From the NCBI RefSeq assembly GCF_014529935.1, contig NZ_JACVFC010000002.1, forward strand, positions 248,001-312,000: DNA of 64,000 nucleotides. The letters are read 5' to 3'. The number at the start of each line of letters is the position of its first letter. Position 1 is the stretch's first letter. The notes under the pieces were generated by a model. The model did not search any database. It was not told the origin of the DNA and was given only the letters and a program-made list of their open reading frames with translations. Positions 45,226 through 54,772 of this stretch are shown here, in pieces. Both the position numbers and the translations under genes were made by a program. This DNA is from Chitinophaga qingshengii. Its GTDB lineage: Bacteria > Bacteroidota > Bacteroidia > Chitinophagales > Chitinophagaceae.

Positions 45226-45786
45226 TTAAGCGCGGCAGGTTTCCTTGAAATAAGATGGATTGAAACCGGTAGTGGCTTTGAACTGGCGCGACAAGTGGGC
45301 CGTACTGCTGAATCCCAGGCGGTATGCCATATCCGTGAGGGTTTCATCCGTTTGTGTCAGCAGCGCCTTTACTTTCTCAATACGATAGGTAATGATATAC
45401 CGTTCCAGGGTCATCTCTTCCGCCTCAGAAAAAATACTGCTGGCAGTATCATAATCCCGGTGGAGCGTATTGACCACCAGATCGGAAAAACGGAAATGAT
45501 CGGGGAAATCATAGTGTCCGGAATAAATCTGTTCAATCAACGCTTTCATATCCCGAACCAGTTTAGCTTTCCTGTCTTCCAACAAGGTAAATCCCAGTAC
45601 ATCCAATTGCCGGCTGAGCGCCGTTATCTCCGGTACAGACAAGGCCGACAGGGTGGTTACTTCTCCGAGATGAATATGGGCTACGGGGAAATTGAGGTGC
45701 TGGAAGACATCTTTTATTGTCAGGATACATCTATCGCAGACCATCCCTTTTATAAAAACCTTGTAATGGTGAGTCATAGGGCGCAT
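45226..45786 (-). CDS. AraC-type regulator with N-terminal CxxC (HMA-like) domain, copy 1
   Basis: 186 residues with the same plan as its downstream neighbour: FIKGMVCDRCILTIKD at about 9-24 (CxxC in an HMA-like first helix), then linker, then AraC DNA-binding domain (DMAYRLGFSSTAHLSRQFKATTGFNP). The two proteins differ at most positions, so the duplication is not recent. Possible roles are metal or redox sensing, with the adjacent RND operon a candidate target; both are inferences. Confidence 0.78.
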   Translation of the reverse strand: MRPMTHHYKVFIKGMVCDRCILTIKDVFQHLNFPVAHIHLGEVTTLSALSVPEITALSRQLDVLGFTLLEDRKAKLVRDMKALIEQIYSGHYDFPDHFRFSDLVVNTLHRDYDTASSIFSEAEEMTLERYIITYRIEKVKALLTQTDETLTDMAYRLGFSSTAHLSRQFKATTGFNPSYFKETCRA

Positions 45787-45868
45787 TTATCTGATTGTAT
45801 GCAAAAAAACAACAAGCCCCGGGGATACTGTTATACAATTTTTATAAACATTTACATGATTTGGGGTA

Positions 45869-45904
45869 TAAAAAAACGGGTTACATATGTTGTAACCCGT
45901 TTTA
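45869..45904. terminator. Terminator between the WG-repeat gene and the regulator pair
   Basis: AACGGGTTACA (45875-45885) / TGTAACCCGTT (45891-45901) perfect stem preceded by A6 and followed by TT; it serves the minus-strand WG-repeat gene. Confidence 0.85.
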
Positions 45905-45919
45905 ACTTCAATAACAACG

Positions 45920-47770
45920 TTATTTCTTTGGTTTACCCCAGGCATCGAATTTTTTGTTCTGCAGGGTATATATCATGGAGACGCCCTCTCCATCGGTATC
46001 GTATTTATCGGACAAGGCAAACGGCACCACCTCGGCGCCGGAAGTGTTGATCAGCGCAGCTTCTATATCGGTACCTTTTCTACGGGTAACGAGCGATAGC
46101 CCCATGTTGAATGGTGTAGCGGAAGCATATTGGAATGGAATAGCCACTTTACCGCGGAGGTCCATAAAGCCGGTATTGCCTTCTTCGTTTTCCATCATCG
46201 CCAGTCCCTCTGTGAAGGGCTTCACATTGTAGTATGGTTTCAGATTGATCACCTTCTCTCCCTTCGGATTGATAAAATAATGGGTACCTGACTTATCACC
46301 CACCAGGAGCAGGCCATCGCTGAAATTTTGATAGATTTTATAAGGACCGGTGATGAGTTTACCGGTATTATCATAAATGGTGGTAATGACAACTAAATTA
46401 TCCTCCAGTGACCTGCTCGCAAATATCAGCTTCGTATCCGGATCAATGGAAAAATCATCATACTCCATCGGCACTATCACCTGGCCATCAGGAGCCATGA
46501 GACCATATTTAGTATCGGTATCACTGTGACTTACCTTTACGAATGCAGATGACAATGGAAATACCATATCCTTCAGGGGAACCAGTTGTTTAGCGGCGGT
46601 ATCCAGTCGGTAGAACTCATTACCTTTTCCTTCACCGCTCACAAAGAACCAGGGAGAAATTTGCGCCAGCTTTTTATAGTTGTAGGGGATAGCCAGCTTG
46701 CCGGTGTTGGTGGCTACAAATCCAAATTTGTGGCTGGCCGTATCTTCCACCATGATCATACCGGTGAGGTTGGGATCGTTGTTACGCAGCATCATGGTTT
46801 TAGTCACCTCTTTTTTACTTTCCCGGATATGCACCTTCACTTTATCCACATTGCCCTGGAAATAGGCATCCACATAACCTTCATCGGCATCGTCAAAAGC
46901 GGTGACGGCCGGCATTTTGTCCACAATTTCTTTTTGCAGGGCAGCGATATCTTTATACGCGCCTTTATCCAGCTTTGCGATAATATTTTCCAATATTTTG
47001 TTATATTTTTTCAGCTGATCCACCACATCTCCATTCCCTTCAGGTCCGCTGCTGTAGCTGGTTCTGTTCAGCAGCTTACCGTCTTTATTAAACCCTTCTA
47101 TTTCCAGGTATCCATGAAAGGCTTCTTTTCCCAGGAGAATGCGGACGTAATTATCCTTGATACGCACCACTTTCAGGGTGGCGCCTTTAAAATCGGCCTT
47201 GTCATTTCGTTTGTCCAGTGGGATGGCAACTTCTTTAACGGGGTATTCATACTTCAGATCAGCCAGAACACTATCTACTGTTTTCACGGCGTGTAAACGT
47301 TTGCCTTCATTCAGGTCCAGCTTTTCGGAAGACTTCGTGCCGTCGTGGAAGTATATCTCTTTGGTGATACATTCCGGGTTGCTGACATTCATTTTATTTA
47401 AAGAAGGACCATCCAGCACCAGGTTACTATAGGTGCTGCTGAAAGTTTGCAAGAAACCGAGGTCACTCAAGGCTAGCTGCATATTGGCCGCTACCTGTGC
47501 TGTATCCGGTATGGAGAAAGGTGTTCCTTCCTGTTCTTCTTCCGGCTTAAAATGTTTGGGTTTGTCTTCTCCGAAGCCGGACATGAACCGGGCAAAAGAG
47601 CTCATTTTTTCATGTTCTTCCTTTAGCAGCTCCCTCGCTTCACTCAGACTTTTACCGTCTAATGCGTGTATAAACTCCTGTACATAGGGAGAAGGTTTTT
47701 TGCTTTTACAGGCCTGCACGCACAATATAACAGCTATGCATACACTTAATCGATGGAAGGTTTTTCTCAT
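45920..47770 (-). CDS. WG-repeat lipoprotein
   Basis: About 616 residues from MRKTFHRLSV (47770), which places a lipobox (CVQACKS) at about residue 21. The N-terminal half is unassigned and rich in Lys/Asp. The C-terminal half holds WG-like repeats of about 45-50 residues (FGFVATNTGKLAIPYNYKKL, YGLMAPDGQVIVPMEYDDF, TGFMDLRGKVAIPFQYASA). Such repeats form beta-propeller-like scaffolds on many Bacteroidota surface proteins. Substrate or partner unknown. A longer in-frame start at 47875 would remove the signal peptide from the N-terminus. Confidence 0.82.
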   Translation of the reverse strand: MRKTFHRLSVCIAVILCVQACKSKKPSPYVQEFIHALDGKSLSEARELLKEEHEKMSSFARFMSGFGEDKPKHFKPEEEQEGTPFSIPDTAQVAANMQLALSDLGFLQTFSSTYSNLVLDGPSLNKMNVSNPECITKEIYFHDGTKSSEKLDLNEGKRLHAVKTVDSVLADLKYEYPVKEVAIPLDKRNDKADFKGATLKVVRIKDNYVRILLGKEAFHGYLEIEGFNKDGKLLNRTSYSSGPEGNGDVVDQLKKYNKILENIIAKLDKGAYKDIAALQKEIVDKMPAVTAFDDADEGYVDAYFQGNVDKVKVHIRESKKEVTKTMMLRNNDPNLTGMIMVEDTASHKFGFVATNTGKLAIPYNYKKLAQISPWFFVSGEGKGNEFYRLDTAAKQLVPLKDMVFPLSSAFVKVSHSDTDTKYGLMAPDGQVIVPMEYDDFSIDPDTKLIFASRSLEDNLVVITTIYDNTGKLITGPYKIYQNFSDGLLLVGDKSGTHYFINPKGEKVINLKPYYNVKPFTEGLAMMENEEGNTGFMDLRGKVAIPFQYASATPFNMGLSLVTRRKGTDIEAALINTSGAEVVPFALSDKYDTDGEGVSMIYTLQNKKFDAWGKPKK

Positions 47771-47911
47771 GATGACTATTAATAATAAACTTGGGGAATT
47801 GGATAACAAACCCTTTTTACGCCCGAAAAATAGTAAAAAACATTCAACTGTCAAATTTTCGCAGGGGACAGGCACGGATTTCCGCTTTATGCCGGCGTAT
47901 CACAAGTAACT

Positions 47912-47945
47912 AATAAGGCTGACCTAAAAAGGCCAGCCTTATTAT
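47912..47945 (-). terminator. Probable terminator of the metalloprotease gene
   Basis: AATAAGGCTG-A-CC / GG-C-CAGCCTTATT stem, 23 bp past the stop of the minus-strand protease gene; the T tract is poor. Confidence 0.5.
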
Positions 47946-47966
47946 GTTACACTCCTTATGCTATGT

Positions 47967-50906
47967 TTATTGTTTAACAATCTTTTTCAGATACACCTGT
48001 TTCACGCCATTCTTCACCTTTATCAGATAAACGCCCGGAGGCAAAGCAGAAATATCCAGCTGTGAGTTAACGATACCCACTTCCCGGCGTAATACTTCGC
48101 GGCCGTGTACATCCAGTATGCTTACTTCCGATTTTCCGGTGAATCCTATAAGGTTAATATTTACGATATTATTGACAGGATTCGGGAACACCTCTACTTT
48201 TTGTTCCTTGTTTTCTTTACTGTCTGTTCCTTCTTTACTGATAACCACCTCACCGGCGCTGCGGCTGGCGGTACCTAATTGTACCCGCAATGTATAGCAG
48301 GAAGTTGCGCTGTTAGCGCCACTGTAGCCATACACCTGTGCATAGTAGGTGCCCGGGGTAACCGTTCTGCTGATTGTTTCATTGGAGGTGCCGGCGGCCT
48401 GTGAAATAGCCACCTGTGTACCGGCGCTGTTCAGCAGTTTCAGGTCATAGTCGCCGGGCAGTGTACGCAGCGTGATGGTGATAGTACCACCAGTGGTGAT
48501 CACGAATCTGTAATGATCCACATCTCCACTCGGGCTGATAAGACCGGTAACATCCGTATTAAACGGAATGGTGGCCGCGCCCGCAGTGGTTCCATTGGTT
48601 GCCGTATCCAACGGATTGGCGCAACCGGAAGATGTCAGGGTGGTGAATTGTGCTGCTGTATAGGCACTGCTATCGCCGCTGCAATTGGTCCTTACCCTGT
48701 AGTCATACGTTGTTCCGGAGGTAAGCCCCGACAAGTTCACCGTAGTGGCAGCGGTCGCGGTAGCTGCATTGATCCAGGTGGAAGATGAAGTGGCTTTATA
48801 ATCCACTTTGTAGGATGCAGCGCCGGATGCAGCCGTCCACCCTATCGTCGCCGATGTGGCAGTGATAGCAGAAGCAGTCAACCCGGACGGGGCATCGCAA
48901 CCGGAAGCGGTTCCAATGCTGAAGTTAGTGTCGGAAATATCGAAGAAGATATTGCCTACCGCTTCTACTTTTATTCTGGCAGTGGTAGTGGGCGTATTGG
49001 GAATGGTCACCGTCTCGCTGCCATCATTAGGTGTGCTGGCCACCAATGTGCTAAAGGTATTACCGCCATCTGTAGAGAGGGATATTTTTACATTAGCGCA
49101 GCTTACCGCTCCTGTTGAGGTGTTCGCCACATTCCAGGTAACGGTTTGGGTGGAATTAGGCGCCCAGGTTACCTTGGTATTGGGAGCAGTTACCGCAAAA
49201 GGTCCGGAAGTATTAGTCACTATTATTGTTGCATCCGCAAAGTTGGTCTGTCCGATAGTTACCGGCGCCGTAGAGCTATAGGGTGCGTTATCCCTTACGG
49301 TCAACCGGAATTTCAATGTTCTTCCAACGGAGCTCAACGCTTCTGTGTTAGCACCGGCATCGCCGCCGGGCAATGGGCCGGACACCAGGCCCCCCGCGAG
49401 GATGGTCTCCAATTTCGGGAAATACCTCACAGGGGAGGTAGTAGGAGCATATGATATCCAGTTGGGGCCGGATGCCTTGGTAGGACTGGCCACGCTGGCG
49501 CTTCCTGTTTGTGAAGAGGTGGCGTTGTCGTTCTGTTCCCAGGAGTAAGTCAGTACGTCGCCGGCATTGGCGTCGGTAGCGGAGCCGGTCAGCGCAAAGG
49601 GCGTACTGACAGGGATGGTGAAATTACCTCCGGCATTCACCACGGGCGTAGCGTTATTGCCGGAAATGCTGGTCGTTACCGGACAGGTTTTGCCGGACAA
49701 ATTTGCCTGGATCTGGGCAATAGAAGCCGCATGATAAAAGGCGATGGAATGCGGGGCAATGTCCTGGCTGGTAATACCGGCATAACCCATGATAGTAATA
49801 CCGGAACCAGGTTCCACATTCACGCCGGTGTTTTCGTTGCTCATGGAGAAGGTATGGTTCGCCCCCAGCTGGTGGCCTACCTCATGCACTACGTAGTCGA
49901 TATCAAAATTATCACCCTGGGGAATATTATCAGCAGGAGAAGTAAAGCCGCTCCCTTTCTGATTATCGACGCAGATACAACCAATACAACCGGCATTGCC
50001 GCCACCACCGGATGCACCAAACAGGTGACCGATATCATAATTCGCAGCGCCAATTTTAGTGTTCAGCGTATTCTGCAGCTCTCCGTTCCATGCGCCGCCG
50101 GCGCCGTTGATCGCATCAGAATAAGGGTCTGTTGCCGGATCATAATAGATTACATTGGTAGTAGCCGCAATAAGGTTCAGGTGAAGCGCCAGGTCTTTTT
50201 CATACACACCATTGCAACGCGTAAGCGTAGCATTGATGGCCGCCAGTACCAGGTTAACCTGTGAAGCGCTGGTGGCTCCAAAGTAATTGGAGTATTCGGC
50301 AGTAACAGATTGCGCCAGCCGCAGTGTTTTTGCATCGCCGGTGGACCTTGCTACAGTACCGGCCTGATGACCGATAGCGGTGGCCAGCTTCTGTTCAGGC
50401 GTAGAACATTTCCAGGGCAAATTCTTCGCTTGTTTTTTGAACACCGTATAAACGGTGTGGTCCGCAGAATAAGGTTCAATAAATTCATTCTCCCGCGCTG
50501 TACGGAAGATCATAGCTTGTACGCCCTGCGGTGAAATGCTCAGCTTTAAGGTAGCCTGTTTATCGGTAACCCCTTTTCCGGAGAACGCCCTGATCTCCGG
50601 GAACCGGGCTTGCAATGCAGGCTCAAAATTAGATGCTTCCTTAATTTCAAATTGCTCAATTTGCCCATCTGCGTTAGGCAAAGAGATAATAGTGGCATGT
50701 GCCTGTTTGTTGTCTACAGTTTTAAATACTTCACTCCTTAAAGGAGCCAGGTTCAGGTCAAACAATTTGAAGGTGGCTGGAAATGCAAGCCGGGCAACGG
50801 CTTTGTCGGTAGTGATCCTGGCGGCATCTGTATGTGGCCTCCAGTAATCCTGCGCAAACGATGCTGTGCTACACAACATCGCCATCGCGAGTAGAACTTT
50901 TCTCAT
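47967..50906 (-). CDS. Secreted reprolysin-like zinc metalloprotease with Fn3, PPC and T9SS domains
   Basis: 979 residues with a Sec signal (MRKVLLAMAMLCSTASFAQ). A propeptide-like region leads to the catalytic domain, whose zinc motif HEVGHQLGANH lies near residue 340 (HExxHxxxxxH) with a Met-turn MGYAG about 35 residues later. An Ig-like region, a fibronectin type III domain (GLTASAITATSATIGWTAAS) and a PPC-like domain (DVDHYRFVITTGGTITITL) follow. The end is a type IX secretion sorting domain (VEVFPNPVNNIVNI ... LPPGVYLIKV). It should be exported across the outer membrane and may be surface-attached. Target proteins unknown. Confidence 0.93.
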   Translation of the reverse strand: MRKVLLAMAMLCSTASFAQDYWRPHTDAARITTDKAVARLAFPATFKLFDLNLAPLRSEVFKTVDNKQAHATIISLPNADGQIEQFEIKEASNFEPALQARFPEIRAFSGKGVTDKQATLKLSISPQGVQAMIFRTARENEFIEPYSADHTVYTVFKKQAKNLPWKCSTPEQKLATAIGHQAGTVARSTGDAKTLRLAQSVTAEYSNYFGATSASQVNLVLAAINATLTRCNGVYEKDLALHLNLIAATTNVIYYDPATDPYSDAINGAGGAWNGELQNTLNTKIGAANYDIGHLFGASGGGGNAGCIGCICVDNQKGSGFTSPADNIPQGDNFDIDYVVHEVGHQLGANHTFSMSNENTGVNVEPGSGITIMGYAGITSQDIAPHSIAFYHAASIAQIQANLSGKTCPVTTSISGNNATPVVNAGGNFTIPVSTPFALTGSATDANAGDVLTYSWEQNDNATSSQTGSASVASPTKASGPNWISYAPTTSPVRYFPKLETILAGGLVSGPLPGGDAGANTEALSSVGRTLKFRLTVRDNAPYSSTAPVTIGQTNFADATIIVTNTSGPFAVTAPNTKVTWAPNSTQTVTWNVANTSTGAVSCANVKISLSTDGGNTFSTLVASTPNDGSETVTIPNTPTTTARIKVEAVGNIFFDISDTNFSIGTASGCDAPSGLTASAITATSATIGWTAASGAASYKVDYKATSSSTWINAATATAATTVNLSGLTSGTTYDYRVRTNCSGDSSAYTAAQFTTLTSSGCANPLDTATNGTTAGAATIPFNTDVTGLISPSGDVDHYRFVITTGGTITITLRTLPGDYDLKLLNSAGTQVAISQAAGTSNETISRTVTPGTYYAQVYGYSGANSATSCYTLRVQLGTASRSAGEVVISKEGTDSKENKEQKVEVFPNPVNNIVNINLIGFTGKSEVSILDVHGREVLRREVGIVNSQLDISALPPGVYLIKVKNGVKQVYLKKIVKQ

Positions 50907-51118
50907 GGATAGTTCAGATTTTGGTGAATAATGGTTGTTTCAATAATGGTTGCTTCAGTAATGGTTGTGATGATAAATTTAGATCACCTCTCTGCGGCTT
51001 GAATTGTACCGGTCAAAAAAAATCACTGCGCCCGATAGCAGTTAGAGGCTGATATGTAAGAGGATACCTAATAAAAAGGATAATATAATGGTCATTCCAA
51101 GGTTTCAGCTACAGACAT

Positions 51119-51157
51119 AAAAAAACGGCGCAAAATGTATTTCTACACTTTACGCCG
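51119..51157 (-). terminator. Terminator of the bacilliredoxin gene
   Basis: CGGCGCAAAATGTA / TACACTTTACGCCG imperfect stem (two mismatches) with a TTTC loop, followed on minus by T7. Confidence 0.75.
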
Positions 51158-51190
51158 ATCTTTCTATACAGCAGGTTATACGTGTATGTT

Positions 51191-51613
51191 TCAAGAAACA
51201 AATTCTTCACAAACACTCATCAGATCGCTGGCGACCGCACGGGCATCCCTGCCTTCAATACGATGCTTGGGAATGAAATAAATCAGTTCTTTGTCCTTAA
51301 ACATGGCAAAGCTGGGGGAAGAAGGCGGAATGTCAGGGAAGTAACTTCTCATCCGTTCAGTCGCTTCCAGGTCCTGTCCTGCGAATACCGACACTATACG
51401 ATCAGGTTTCTTAACACTGCTGTCTTCTATCAACATCCGCACTGCCGGACGAGCCATACCGGCTGCACAACCACAAACACTGTTAATCACGACCAGCGTA
51501 GTACCAGGCTGGTCCATCGCTTTGTCTACGTCTGCAGCAGTAAGCAGCTCCTGCACACCAACTTCTGTCAGTTCATCTTTAAAGGGCTTGATTAATAACG
51601 GAGAGTAGGGCAT
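51191..51613 (-). CDS. BrxA/BrxB family bacilliredoxin (YphP/YqiW-like)
   Basis: A 140-residue thioredoxin-fold protein. The active site is NSVCGCAAGMARP, the CGC motif of bacilliredoxins, in the expected position about one third in. It ends LMSVCEEF. In Firmicutes these remove bacillithiol from protein thiols; many Bacteroidota also make bacillithiol. Monocistronic with its own terminator. Confidence 0.92.
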   Translation of the reverse strand: MPYSPLLIKPFKDELTEVGVQELLTAADVDKAMDQPGTTLVVINSVCGCAAGMARPAVRMLIEDSSVKKPDRIVSVFAGQDLEATERMRSYFPDIPPSSPSFAMFKDKELIYFIPKHRIEGRDARAVASDLMSVCEEFVS

Positions 51614-51869
51614 AACGACAATTTTTGAGGGTTTTTAAAAGGATATTCATGTCGTTTTTATAACACAGAAATATCTAAAAGGTTAACTGGTTTGTTGTTA
51701 ATCGTTGATCTGCCCTCCGAACTCAGCTGCAGGTAGTCATCGTTATATTCATCTGCCGGTGCAGCTTCCGGCGAGCAGCGCGCTGCTGAATACTCCACAG
51801 CCGTGCATACAACTCATGCAGACTGAGCGGCAACGCATGAGTACCCGGCGGAACCCCCACCCTGCCACT
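51614..51869. other. Intergenic, nothing recognised
   Basis: About 255 bp between the bacilliredoxin and Nif3-like genes. The minus frame continuing past the Nif3-like stop stays open for about 43 codons, but shows no family resemblance. Confidence 0.4.
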
Positions 51870-52769
51870 TTATGCAAATGACAATGAGTTCCCTGGATGC
51901 ACATGAGTGGCCTTCACCTGTGGAAAATGTTGTTTCAGCCAGTCGACCATAAAAACAGACCCCGGCTCTTCACTGGCGATATGCCCCAGGACAACCAGTG
52001 ACAGTTTATCACCTTTAGCGCGGGCATCGCGGACATATTCCGCCGTTTCCCATTCTGCTATCTCTCCACAAACCAGTACGTCCGGCTTATACTTACCGAT
52101 AGCTTCTATCTGTGCTTTCCCGCCGTAGGCGCCGGGCAGCAATAAAATTTTCTGACAATGCTGCTTCAGATCGCCCACATAACGCAAAGCGGGTATACCG
52201 AGCTTCTTTTTATAAAAAGCGATCAGTTCCCCCAGGCGCTGTGCAGCGGGTAAGTTAAACACGGGTTGCCCCTCCACACCGAACTGCTGCCAGCCCAGCG
52301 TATCTATCAATCCTTTACTCACCCCATCCGGATGCAGGGAATGTATATAATCATGATTGCGCCAGATGGCGATACTGTTTTTCTCCAGCAGTTCTTTTTT
52401 ATAGCGATAAACATCATCCTGTTGTAACCAGTTTACATCATCGAGGTGATTGTAAAAAGCCGGTTCATGGGCGATGATAAAGTTGGATTTCAATTCGATG
52501 GCTTTGCGGATCACGTCTATGGTGGCAAACATCGTTGTCACCACACCGGTTACCTTCGTATCCCGGGAACCGGATTTCAGCGTATCAATGGTATGTGGGA
52601 TGGTGCCGGAGGGCACCTGGGCAATAAAAGTATCGATGATCTGTCCTACGGACGGAGCTTCATCTATGCAGGGCCATTTTTTGAGCGGGCTGGCGGCTAA
52701 TACGACTGATCCTGCCAGGAGTGCGCCGGAAGACAAAAATGCTCTTCTGCTGATAGCTGTTGATTTCAT
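51870..52769 (-). CDS. Nif3-like dinuclear-metal protein with twin-arginine signal
   Basis: About 300 residues from MKSTAISRRAFLSSGALLAG (52769), a clear twin-arginine signal (SRRAFL) followed by a hydrophobic stretch. The mature part has the NIF3 pattern: VTTMFATIDVIRKAI, IIAHEPAFYNHLDD, and a late VLGHIASEEPG, which supplies metal ligands. Most Nif3 proteins are cytoplasmic, so an exported one is atypical. Function of the family remains uncertain (GTP cyclohydrolase-like suggestions). Confidence 0.83.
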   Translation of the reverse strand: MKSTAISRRAFLSSGALLAGSVVLAASPLKKWPCIDEAPSVGQIIDTFIAQVPSGTIPHTIDTLKSGSRDTKVTGVVTTMFATIDVIRKAIELKSNFIIAHEPAFYNHLDDVNWLQQDDVYRYKKELLEKNSIAIWRNHDYIHSLHPDGVSKGLIDTLGWQQFGVEGQPVFNLPAAQRLGELIAFYKKKLGIPALRYVGDLKQHCQKILLLPGAYGGKAQIEAIGKYKPDVLVCGEIAEWETAEYVRDARAKGDKLSLVVLGHIASEEPGSVFMVDWLKQHFPQVKATHVHPGNSLSFA

Positions 52770-53027
52770 AAGTGGACTTGTTTGACGGAAAATAGATAAA
52801 AAATACCGGGAATCAAAGCTGATAGTGGTCACAAGGTAAATACAGTCCTTTTTGAAATTTTCCGGAAGTATATATATATTTTATACTAACTTACCCCTCG
52901 TTAGTTCACCAAAAGCCAGGAAGCACCGAAAAAAAATCACCAAAATCCCAGTGAACATTTGTGTATTTTTAATTGATCCTTAATATTCCGGTAATAAATA
53001 ATTCTGATTTTTGTAACTCATATCGTC

Positions 53028-53597
53028 ATGAGTCAATTAGGAGTGGAATGTATATCTAAAATAAAAGACGGGGATGCTACTGCGTTTCAGGAGTTGTTCT
53101 ATGCCTACAAGGACGCCCTTTTCGGATATGCCTGTAAGTTATGCCGTTCATCTGAAATGGCGGAAGAGGCAGTGCAGGAGGTGTTCATGAAGGTCTGGAT
53201 CAACCGGCAACAGCTCGATCCTACCCTGTCTATCCGGGCCTATCTGCATACGGCTGTCAGGCATTGTGTTTTCAACATCCTGAAAAAAGCGGCCCTGGAT
53301 GAAAACCTGCGGCAAACGGTATTTCGTCTGCAGCCTCTCGCCGCCAATACCACCGAAGACCATGTAAACGCCGCCGAATTACAGCGGGTAAAAAGCAAAG
53401 TACTGGACATGCTGCCCCCACAGCGCAAACTGATTTTTTGCCTCAGTCGCATCGAAGGCCTCTCCCATGAAGAAATAGCGCTCCACCTGGGCATTTCTAA
53501 AAACACCGTCAAAGACCAGATCGTAAAAGCCAGCCGCTTCCTGCGCCAGCAGCTGGAGTATTTGGTTATTTGGCTATTTATTTATTTGGTTATTTGA
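53028..53597 (+). CDS. ECF RNA polymerase sigma factor (FecI-like, sigma-70 family)
   Basis: 189 residues with region 2 at about 10-80 (FQELFYAYKDALFGYACKL, then AEEAVQEVFMKVWI) and region 4 at about 125-180 (LPPQRKLIFCLSRIEGLSHEEIALHLGISKNTVKDQI). It heads the sigma-FecR-SusC-SusD locus and should be released by the FecR product when the SusC-type receptor is occupied. The last dozen residues (VIWLFIYLVI) are encoded by an octamer repeat, an odd extension beyond the normal end. Confidence 0.93.
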   Translation: MSQLGVECISKIKDGDATAFQELFYAYKDALFGYACKLCRSSEMAEEAVQEVFMKVWINRQQLDPTLSIRAYLHTAVRHCVFNILKKAALDENLRQTVFRLQPLAANTTEDHVNAAELQRVKSKVLDMLPPQRKLIFCLSRIEGLSHEEIALHLGISKNTVKDQIVKASRFLRQQLEYLVIWLFIYLVI

Positions 53598-53622
53598 TTA
53601 TTAGGCTATTTGATTATTTGAT
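53559..53622. repeat. Octamer tandem repeat (TATTTGGT/TATTTGAT), eight units
   Basis: Eight consecutive 8-bp units with one or two changes each (TATTTGGT, TATTTGGC, TATTTATT, TATTTGGT, TATTTGAT, TATTAGGC, TATTTGAT, TATTTGAT). They start inside the sigma-factor gene and run into the sigma-fecR spacer. The same unit is at 13557. Confidence 0.85.
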
Positions 53623-53753
53623 ATTGATATTTTGATATTAAAACCAGAATCCTTAAATCAAATATCCCAATAGCAAAATAAAAAAATAAAAAAATCCCCC
53701 CTGCGATCGTCCCTTTTCTTTTTCCAATTGTATCATATAATAAAACGTACCCG

Positions 53754-54725
53754 ATGTACCCGGATCCGGCATATATAAAGACGTTGTTTATCAAACATGC
53801 GAACGGCACTATTACACCTGAAGAAACCAGCCAGCTGGTGACTTTTCTTCAACAGGACGGTAATGAAGCGCTGCTGCCGCTGCCTGAAGAGATGGAGGAT
53901 ATACCGGCGCCGGGTATGGATACCGCTGCCACCAGCCGTATCCTGCAACAGCTCACCACGTTGACAACACCGCAGCCGGCTACACGTCGTGGCCTGTTAA
54001 GCAGGATCGTCACCATTTCCGCTGCAGCTGCCGCAGTAGCAGCCGCTATCATACTATTATATCATCCCGCTAAACAGCGGCCTGTACTGGCAACCATATC
54101 TACCAGTTACGGCCATATGAAAAAAATAATGCTCCCGGATGGCACCACCGTCACCCTGAATGCCAATTCCACGTTGCAATATGACAGTACCAGCTGGAAT
54201 CCGGGCGCAAGGGAGGTATGGATCAACGGACAAGCTTTCTTTGACGTAGCGCCGGACGCTGCCGGGAAATTTATGGTCCATGCCGGTGAACAGCTAACGG
54301 TGCAGGTACTGGGTACCCGCTTCAATATTGCCGCGCGTGCACAAAGCATACAGGTAGTGCTCAACAGCGGTAAGGTAAAAGTAGAGAACAAAGCAACCGC
54401 ATTGGTACTGCAACCGGGAGAAATGGCCTATTACCAGGCAACCAACGGGCAATTGTCCCGCCAAACCGCCGACACCCTGCAGCTCACCGGCTGGAAGGAC
54501 AACCAGAAAGTATTCCGCGATGCCACCCTGAGTGATATAGCCGGCTTTATTAAAGAACAATTTGGCATACAGGTTACTTTCGCCACACCACAACTGTCGC
54601 AATTACAATTTACCGGCACTACTCCAGTCAACGATCTGGACATGCTGTTAAATATTCTTACCAAATCACTTGATATCAGGATCGATAAACAGAACAACCA
54701 GGTAATGATTATGCTGGCCAGGTAA
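53754..54725 (+). CDS. FecR-type anti-sigma factor
   Basis: 323 residues. The cytoplasmic N-terminus (1-75) is the sigma-binding part. One membrane helix follows at about 85-102 (TISAAAAAVAAAIILLY), and a periplasmic FecR domain from about 115 (GHMKKIMLPDGTTVTLNANS, VWINGQAFFDVA, HAGEQLTVQVLGTRFNI). The C-terminal STN-contact region ends the protein. It holds the ECF sigma factor inactive until signalled by the STN domain of the SusC homolog encoded next. Confidence 0.93.
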   Translation: MYPDPAYIKTLFIKHANGTITPEETSQLVTFLQQDGNEALLPLPEEMEDIPAPGMDTAATSRILQQLTTLTTPQPATRRGLLSRIVTISAAAAAVAAAIILLYHPAKQRPVLATISTSYGHMKKIMLPDGTTVTLNANSTLQYDSTSWNPGAREVWINGQAFFDVAPDAAGKFMVHAGEQLTVQVLGTRFNIAARAQSIQVVLNSGKVKVENKATALVLQPGEMAYYQATNGQLSRQTADTLQLTGWKDNQKVFRDATLSDIAGFIKEQFGIQVTFATPQLSQLQFTGTTPVNDLDMLLNILTKSLDIRIDKQNNQVMIMLAR

Positions 54726-54772
54726 TCGCTGCCACTTAAAACGAACCCGAGATTTTATTAAAACGCATTGTT

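Noticed and set aside
51710..51866. 43-codon frame continuing in frame after the Nif3-like stop
   Set aside because: The Nif3-like protein already has its normal end, and the extension matches nothing known.
53559..53622. CRISPR-like array
   Set aside because: Units are 8 bp and contiguous without spacers, so it is a simple tandem repeat.
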